DNA of 18,291 bases, taken from the NCBI GenBank assembly GCA_050701115.1, contig JBOHER010000146.1, positions 1-18,291 on the forward strand, in the 5' to 3' direction. The notes beneath the pieces were generated by a model. It was not told the DNA's origin. It searched no databases and saw only the letters and a list, made by a program, of their open reading frames with translations. This document shows, one piece after another, positions 14,327 to 18,291 of this stretch; position 1 is the stretch's first letter, and each line of letters opens with the position of its first letter. A program made the position numbers and the translations under genes. The DNA comes from JBOHER01 sp050701115 (GTDB taxonomy: Bacteria; Actinomycetota; Actinomycetes; Mycobacteriales; Pseudonocardiaceae).

Positions 14327-15445
14327 ATGACCGACCTTGGCGCGACATTGCGCGCGGCGCGCGAAGCGGCAGGAATGAGCCTGTCCGCGATGGCCGCTCG
14401 GACGCACTACAGTAAGCCGCTGCTTGGATTGCTGGAAACGGGAAAGCGGAACGCCAAACCCGAGCATGTCGAGGCGTACAGCCGCGCGCTGAATATTCCG
14501 CCAGAATTGTTGTTGGGTCCGCCAGGCGACCCAGTGCGAATGGCGCATGAATGGCTCGTAAGCGACTCGCCCACCGTCGTACAGTCTCGTTCCGGTCGGC
14601 AGATGGGCGCGTGCTTGGCAGGGTTACTTGAAGCCCGCGTAATCAAGCTTCGACACATGGACGATGTAATCGGGGGTGGCGACCTTTTCCCAGTCGTCAG
14701 CAAGGAACTATCCGAGGTTCAAGAGGTTGTTCAGTCTGCCAGCTATTCCGGGAGCATCGGGCGACGATTGTTGACTGTCGTTGGCGAACTTGCCCAGCTC
14801 GCGGGGTGGGTCGCCAGTGACGCCGGTAGGTATGCGCAAGCCCAAAGTGTCTATCTCAACGGCGTTTCTGCTGCGCGAGAAGCGGGCCAGCGGCCGTTGG
14901 CGGGGCAACTCTTGTCATCGCTGAGTTATCAACTGGCCAATGTCGGTAGCACGCGGGATGCGGCACTGCTCGCGCGGTCGGCCGCTAAGGGCGCGGACGG
15001 CGCTTCGCCAATTGTTCGCGCACTACTCATGGAACGGGTCGCATGGGCCAGTGCCCGGAATCGAGATTTCGAGGCGGCTCGGCGCGCGCTGGATACTGTG
15101 GACGAAGTCTACGAAACCAGGTCGCCAGACATTGAAGAACCAAAATGGGTTTACTGGCTCGATCGTAATGAAATTGACGTGATGGCTGGGCGATGTCTTA
15201 TCGAGATGAGGAACCCCAAAGCTGCGGAGCCGCTACTGTCACGCGCTATTGACGCATATGATCCTGACCGCGCTCGTGAGGTAGCCCTGTACCTGTCTTG
15301 GCTTGCGGAAGCGTACGCCAAGGCAGGAGAAATCGACGCGGCCCGCGCCGCACTCAAACGCGCCCGCAAGACAGGAAGTGGGATCAACTCTGCGCGGCTG
15401 GACCGTCGCATTGCCGAAGTTGACAAGCTGTCCGCGCTCGATTAA
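14327..15445 (+). CDS. XRE-family regulator with C-terminal helical-repeat (TPR-like) domain
   Basis: 372 residues from ATG 14327 (a GTG 13 codons earlier, at 14288, is open but less likely). Residues about 4-62 form the XRE helix-turn-helix: LGATLRAAREAAGMSLSAMA, THYSKPLLGLLETGKR, VEAYSRALNIPPELLLG. The remaining 300 residues are alpha-helical repeats: LAQLAGWVASDAGRYAQAQS, LLSSLSYQLANVG, LSWLAEAYAKAGEIDAARAA. This is the common actinobacterial 'helix-turn-helix plus TPR' layout, in which the repeat part senses a peptide or small ligand. It diverges from the graspetide operon, so it is the obvious candidate regulator; the repeats could sense the graspetide itself (inference). Third-position G/C is lower than in the catabolic operon. 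Confidence 0.88.
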   Translation: MTDLGATLRAAREAAGMSLSAMAARTHYSKPLLGLLETGKRNAKPEHVEAYSRALNIPPELLLGPPGDPVRMAHEWLVSDSPTVVQSRSGRQMGACLAGLLEARVIKLRHMDDVIGGGDLFPVVSKELSEVQEVVQSASYSGSIGRRLLTVVGELAQLAGWVASDAGRYAQAQSVYLNGVSAAREAGQRPLAGQLLSSLSYQLANVGSTRDAALLARSAAKGADGASPIVRALLMERVAWASARNRDFEAARRALDTVDEVYETRSPDIEEPKWVYWLDRNEIDVMAGRCLIEMRNPKAAEPLLSRAIDAYDPDRAREVALYLSWLAEAYAKAGEIDAARAALKRARKTGSGINSARLDRRIAEVDKLSALD

Positions 15446-15460
15446 TGACAGATGTCATTA
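15443..15460. promoter_or_regulatory. 18-base near-palindrome overlapping the XRE stop codon
   Basis: TAATGACAGATGTCATTA: perfect 8-base arms around a central GA. It begins at the TAA stop. Its AT content and tiny 2-base centre argue against a hairpin terminator and for a protein-binding site. Confidence 0.4.
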
Positions 15461-16188
15461 CCCCGGCGTGTTTCCAGGTTTCGGCCAGTCCGGCGAGGAT
15501 CGCGGCGTACACGGCCCACGAGCATCGGATACGCTACGTATTGAACTGTGACAACGTGTGATGTTGGGACGGGGTGATCAACCGTCGATCGGTCCGACGA
15601 AATACGCACCGAGAGACCGAGAAGTTATGTGAGATGTGTCTCATCTCTATTGACTTGCCTTCGGGCTTGCGCGGGGTGCATTCGATAGTTCTAGGTGGAC
15701 TTGCTGGGACGTGCTCCGAGCATCGAAGGGAGGACTTCGGGGCGCGGCGTAGTTGGTGTTCACTTGGGCTCCGCTGGATGTACCGGCTCGTGAATGATCC
15801 CTGGTCGGCCACGAGCGGCTGAGTCCCGGCGGTGCGCAGTGCGACAGGCATACGTGCGATGCGTGCGAGTAGGGCGCATGGCGGACCGAGGTTGGGCGGG
15901 TGGCTCCGGCATTGGGCTGGGCAGCGTCAGGTGGCCTTTTGGCGTGTGTCGTGGGGCAGGGCGCGCTGTTGATCTCTCTCATGGTCGGCGGTGTCCGACC
16001 GGATTCCCTCTGTGTGTGCACAACCGAATAGGGCACCGGGCGCATGCCGCTGTTGGGTGGTGATCCGTCGTCCGGTGAACCATAACCAGATTTCTACGAT
16101 CGGGACAGTGTTTCCGATGGCATTTGGTTTCCGATGGATTCATCACGGTGAGGCGGTTCCGTCTCGCCGCGACGAAAGGGATCATCCT
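15461..16188. other. Long region with no convincing gene
   Basis: About 730 bases where every frame has weak or inverted codon-position G/C bias and no recognisable protein. It holds a small hairpin GAGATG-TGTCT-CATCTC (15631-15647) followed by TTGACT (15650-15655), and the direct repeat GTTTCCGATGG at 16110-16120 and 16127-16137. It may contain the promoter of the gene at 16189, decayed sequence, or an RNA gene that I cannot identify by eye. Confidence 0.4.
16110..16137 (+). repeat. Tandem direct repeat upstream of the first zinc-protein gene
   Basis: GTTTCCGATGG occurs at 16110-16120 and 16127-16137 (17-base period), 52 bases before the ATG at 16189. Possible operator or promoter-proximal binding sites. 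Confidence 0.5.
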
Positions 16189-16874
16189 ATGACGACTGTA
16201 GATCAATGGGACGGCACGGACGGTGCTGCCGACGGCGGGGAATCCGAGGACTACATCCGCATTCCGTACCCGCAAGCGTGGGACCGCGACCCCGACGACG
16301 GCACCGACCCCCCGGCGACCGGCGGGGCCGGTCCGGACACGGCCGGCGACGAGGACAGCGAGGGGTTCGGGCGGGAACTGGACGCGGCGTACGCCTGGTA
16401 CCGGGCGGTGGAACTGCTGATCAATCAGGGGTTCCCGGCGGAGGCGTGCGAGGCCGAAGTCATGCGGCGGTGCGGCAAGGTGTCGCGTCGTCAGCGCACG
16501 ATGATGCGCGACGTTGAACAGGAGGAACGGAGTACGGGAAGTTGGCTGCCGACGAATTGGTGTGTGAGTTTCCGTGGGGCCGGTTGTGCCCGGACCACGG
16601 AAAGACACTGCGGGAAGGCCGCCGGGGCTGCTATTGCGCGCATGAGGGTTGCGAGCGGCGTTGGCCGGTCGGCTATTCGTCGGGCCATTGCAACCACCCG
16701 GCGGCCGTGCTCGTGGCCAGCACGTACATAAGGGGTGACTGGCGGTTGTGCGCTGGGCATCGGCGCTTGTACCTCGCCGGCCTGACCCTGCGCACCTTCG
16801 GCCCGGTCACGCCGGCGCTGCGGGTGGCCGGGCTAGGTGGACGGGGTGCCCCTGGTGGTCGAGTCGCCCGCTGA
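16189..16874 (+). pseudogene. Cys/His-rich putative zinc-binding protein, paralog 1; halves in different frames
   Basis: ATG 16189 follows AAAGGG. The N-terminal half has an acidic low-complexity region (about 1-62), then a helical module, YAWYRAVELLINQGFPAEAC, up to MMRDVEQ (residue 111). The C-terminal half is in the -1 frame, open from 16518 to 16874. It has VCEFPWGRLCPDHGK, GCYCAHEGCERRW, SSGHCNHPAAVLVAS and RLCAGHRRLYLAG, a set of Cys/His pairs suggesting one or two zinc sites. The order of modules matches paralog 2 at 16990, so the two halves were probably one protein. The switch must fall between 16518 and about 16545. An alternative is separate translation of the second half from TTG 16542, which has GGAG about 9 bases upstream. 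No known family recognised. Confidence 0.55.
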
Positions 16875-16989
16875 CGGTCACGACCGCTGACCTGTCCCTG
16901 ACCGGTGTCCGGCTCCGGCCCGGCCAGCATGCAGCCGGGCCGGACACCGCCCCACACCCCAACGGACTACGGCGAAGAGAGTTTCGATC

Positions 16990-17626
16990 ATGAGCTACTA
17001 CGGGGTTAGTGATGTTCGGCGGGACGCGGCAATGCCGCGCGGGTTCGCCCCCGAGGACGCTACGCCGAACGAGATCAGGCGGGCGGAACGGTTGCGGAGC
17101 CGGGAGGTCGGCTACCGGCTGGCGGAATCGTTGATCACCAGCGGGTGCCCCGGCCGAGGTGGCCGCGCTGCTGATCGCGGTCCCGCACGACGAACCCAAG
17201 GCGGAACGGCAATGGGCCGTCCGCGTGCAGGATGCCGAGTTGTGCGGCGACGTGGCCGTGTGTTCGATGCCGGTACGCGGGTGCGGCAGGCACGTTGACA
17301 CGGTGGTGTGGCGGGCCGGGGAATGGGCGTGCCGGGTGCCGAAGTGCTCGTGCCGTCTGGCCCGGCGGCTACAGCGGCGGCACTGCGACCTGTCGGCCGT
17401 GGCGGTGATCGACTACACGTCCGGGCATCAGCGGCGGGTGTGCGCCGGGCATCTGGCATCTGAACAAGCGGTGTGGGCCGACACCCCGGCCGACGCGCCC
17501 ACCATCCGCGTTACACCGCTGATTACCGGCCTGGCCGCCCCGGCGTACACGACCAGCCCGGCCGGGGCCGGGACGATCGCCGGGGCGGGACGACCCCGGC
17601 TGACCGTGGTGGATGGCGGCCAGTGA
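16990..17626 (+). pseudogene. Cys/His-rich putative zinc-binding protein, paralog 2; +1 frameshift at a C run
   Basis: ATG 16990 begins MSYYGVSDVRRDAA, followed by a helical module VGYRLAESLITSGCP (about 40-54). At the CCCC run 17148-17151 the frame is off by one; removing one C restores SGCPAEVAALLIAVPHDEPK, matching GFPAEACEAEV in paralog 1. The restored product has 211 residues. Its C-terminal part has AVCSMPVRGCGRH, GEWACRVPKCSC, RRHCDLSAVAVIDY and RRVCAGHLASEQ, the same Cys/His plan as paralog 1, then a Pro/Ala/Thr-rich tail. As given, frame 1 instead runs on to 17298 with no family likeness. One extra C could be a sequencing error or a real mutation. Function unknown; nucleic-acid or protein binding is possible. 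Its stop overlaps the arsM start. Confidence 0.6.
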
Positions 17627-18291
17627 CCACACCGCCGTGCGGGGCCGCTACGGCCCGTTCGCCGCGGCCGGCGGGGTCGAGGAGGCCTGCTGCGCCGCGC
17701 AGGCGCCCGCGGATGTGAGTTTCGCGATCGATCACGGCCTCTACAGCGACGAGCAGATGGCGGTCGTCCCGGACACCGCGCGCAAGCTGTCGCGGGGCTG
17801 CGGCAACCCGGTCTCCTTCGCCGACCTGGCACCTGGGGAGACCATCGTCGACCTCGGCTGCGGCGGCGGCATCGACGTCGTGCTCGCCGCGCATCGGGTC
17901 GGGCCGACGGGCAGTGTGACCGGGGTGGACATGACCCCGGAGATGATCGAGAGGGCCAGCCAGTCGGTCACCGAGGCGGGCGTGTCCGACTACACCAGCT
18001 TCGTCGTGGCCGACATAACCCGGACCGGGTTACCGGACGCCTCGGTGGACGTGGTGATCTCCAACTGTGTCATCAACCTGTCCCCGGAAAAGGACGCCGT
18101 GTACGCCGAGATCTTCCGCATCCTGCGGCCCGGCGGCCGGCTTGCGATCTCCGACATCGCGCTGAGCGAACCGATCGACCGGGAACTGGCCGCCCGGTTC
18201 CAGGCCAACTGGTCCGGGTGCATGGGCGGCGCCATTCCCGAAGCCGACTACATGGCGATCATCACCGGGGCGGGGTTGTCCGAGCCCACGG
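17613..18291 (+). CDS. arsM: Arsenite S-adenosylmethyltransferase, 3' end beyond window
   Basis: 226 residues are visible from ATG 17613, which overlaps the end of the preceding frame by 14 bases; the C-terminus is cut off. The SAM-binding motif is IVDLGCGGGIDVVLAAHRVG (78-97), followed by VTGVDMTPEMIERA, and the post-motif is VDVVISNCVINLSPEKDAVY. The cysteines characteristic of ArsM are present: C26/C27 (EACCAAQ), C63 (RGCGNP), C152 (SNCVINLS) and C203 (WSGCMGGAI), equivalent to the As(III)-binding cysteines of characterised ArsM. It converts arsenite to methylated arsenicals in the cytosol using SAM and thiols. No arsR or ars transporter is visible upstream; such genes may lie to the right. 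Confidence 0.92.
   Translation, partial: MAASDHTAVRGRYGPFAAAGGVEEACCAAQAPADVSFAIDHGLYSDEQMAVVPDTARKLSRGCGNPVSFADLAPGETIVDLGCGGGIDVVLAAHRVGPTGSVTGVDMTPEMIERASQSVTEAGVSDYTSFVVADITRTGLPDASVDVVISNCVINLSPEKDAVYAEIFRILRPGGRLAISDIALSEPIDRELAARFQANWSGCMGGAIPEADYMAIITGAGLSEPT

Noticed and set aside
15574..15822. 82-codon + strand frame in the gap
   Set aside because: No ribosome-binding site, weak third-position bias and no recognisable domain.
15647..16045. 132-codon minus-strand frame in the gap
   Set aside because: Composition (Pro, Ser, Thr, Arg, His-rich), no ribosome-binding site and no family resemblance; typical chance frame in high-GC DNA.
14160..18291. Integrative element (actinomycete conjugative element) hypothesis for the right part
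   Set aside because: No integrase, replication initiator, translocase or attachment-site repeat is visible; the small XRE and zinc proteins alone are not enough.
1..18291. CRISPR array or insertion sequence
   Set aside because: No regularly spaced repeats and no transposase were seen on either strand.

Overview
The window is high-GC DNA with strong G/C bias at third codon positions. An actinobacterium, probably of the Pseudonocardiales (Amycolatopsis or Saccharopolyspora type), is inferred from several features: a mycothiol-dependent-isomerase-like protein, a luciferase-like (LLM) oxidoreductase of the F420 type, an XRE regulator with a long C-terminal repeat region, a DUF397 protein and a graspetide (ATP-grasp RiPP) cluster. 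Genus is not provable from the sequence alone.

Left part (1-10122): an accessory catabolic island. A fumarylacetoacetate-hydrolase-family gene (cut by the window edge) diverges from a GntR/FCD regulator. This is followed by the stub of an NmrA-type Rossmann gene that breaks off next to a second, convergent GntR/FCD regulator. That regulator is transcribed away from a compact + strand operon at 2174-8565: an NTF2-like/VOC fusion, an MDMPI/DinB-SCP2 protein, an acyl-CoA ligase, a citryl-CoA-lyase-like protein, a CaiB-type CoA-transferase and an HMG-CoA-lyase-like enzyme. Spacing is mostly 4-bp overlaps or short gaps. The same 11-mer, ATTGCATACGA, occurs upstream of both the regulator and the operon, which suggests a shared operator. 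The logic is activation of an acid to a CoA thioester followed by retro-aldol cleavage; the substrate is unknown. A convergent MarR + LLM oxidoreductase pair closes the island.

Middle part (10123-15460): an eroded stretch with an orphan double DUF397 protein, then a minus-strand graspetide cluster. It runs from three small overlapping genes through the precursor (tgmA-like) and the ATP-grasp ligase (tgmB) to a PIMT-like methyltransferase (tgmC), which in known relatives makes aspartimide. A divergent XRE regulator lies upstream. The precursor is the most interesting item. Its leader is read in one frame, but a Thr/Asp/Glu-rich graspetide core lies in the +1 frame and ends in TAG overlapping the GTG start of the ligase (TAGTG). 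The ligase-methyltransferase junction has the same TAGTG form. So either the precursor is frameshifted (mutation or sequencing error) or it is made by +1 frameshifting.

Right part (15461-18291): a gap of about 730 bases without a convincing gene, then two tandem paralogous Cys/His-rich, probably zinc-binding proteins of unknown function, each with its N- and C-terminal halves in different frames. Last comes an arsenite methyltransferase (arsM) cut by the window edge.
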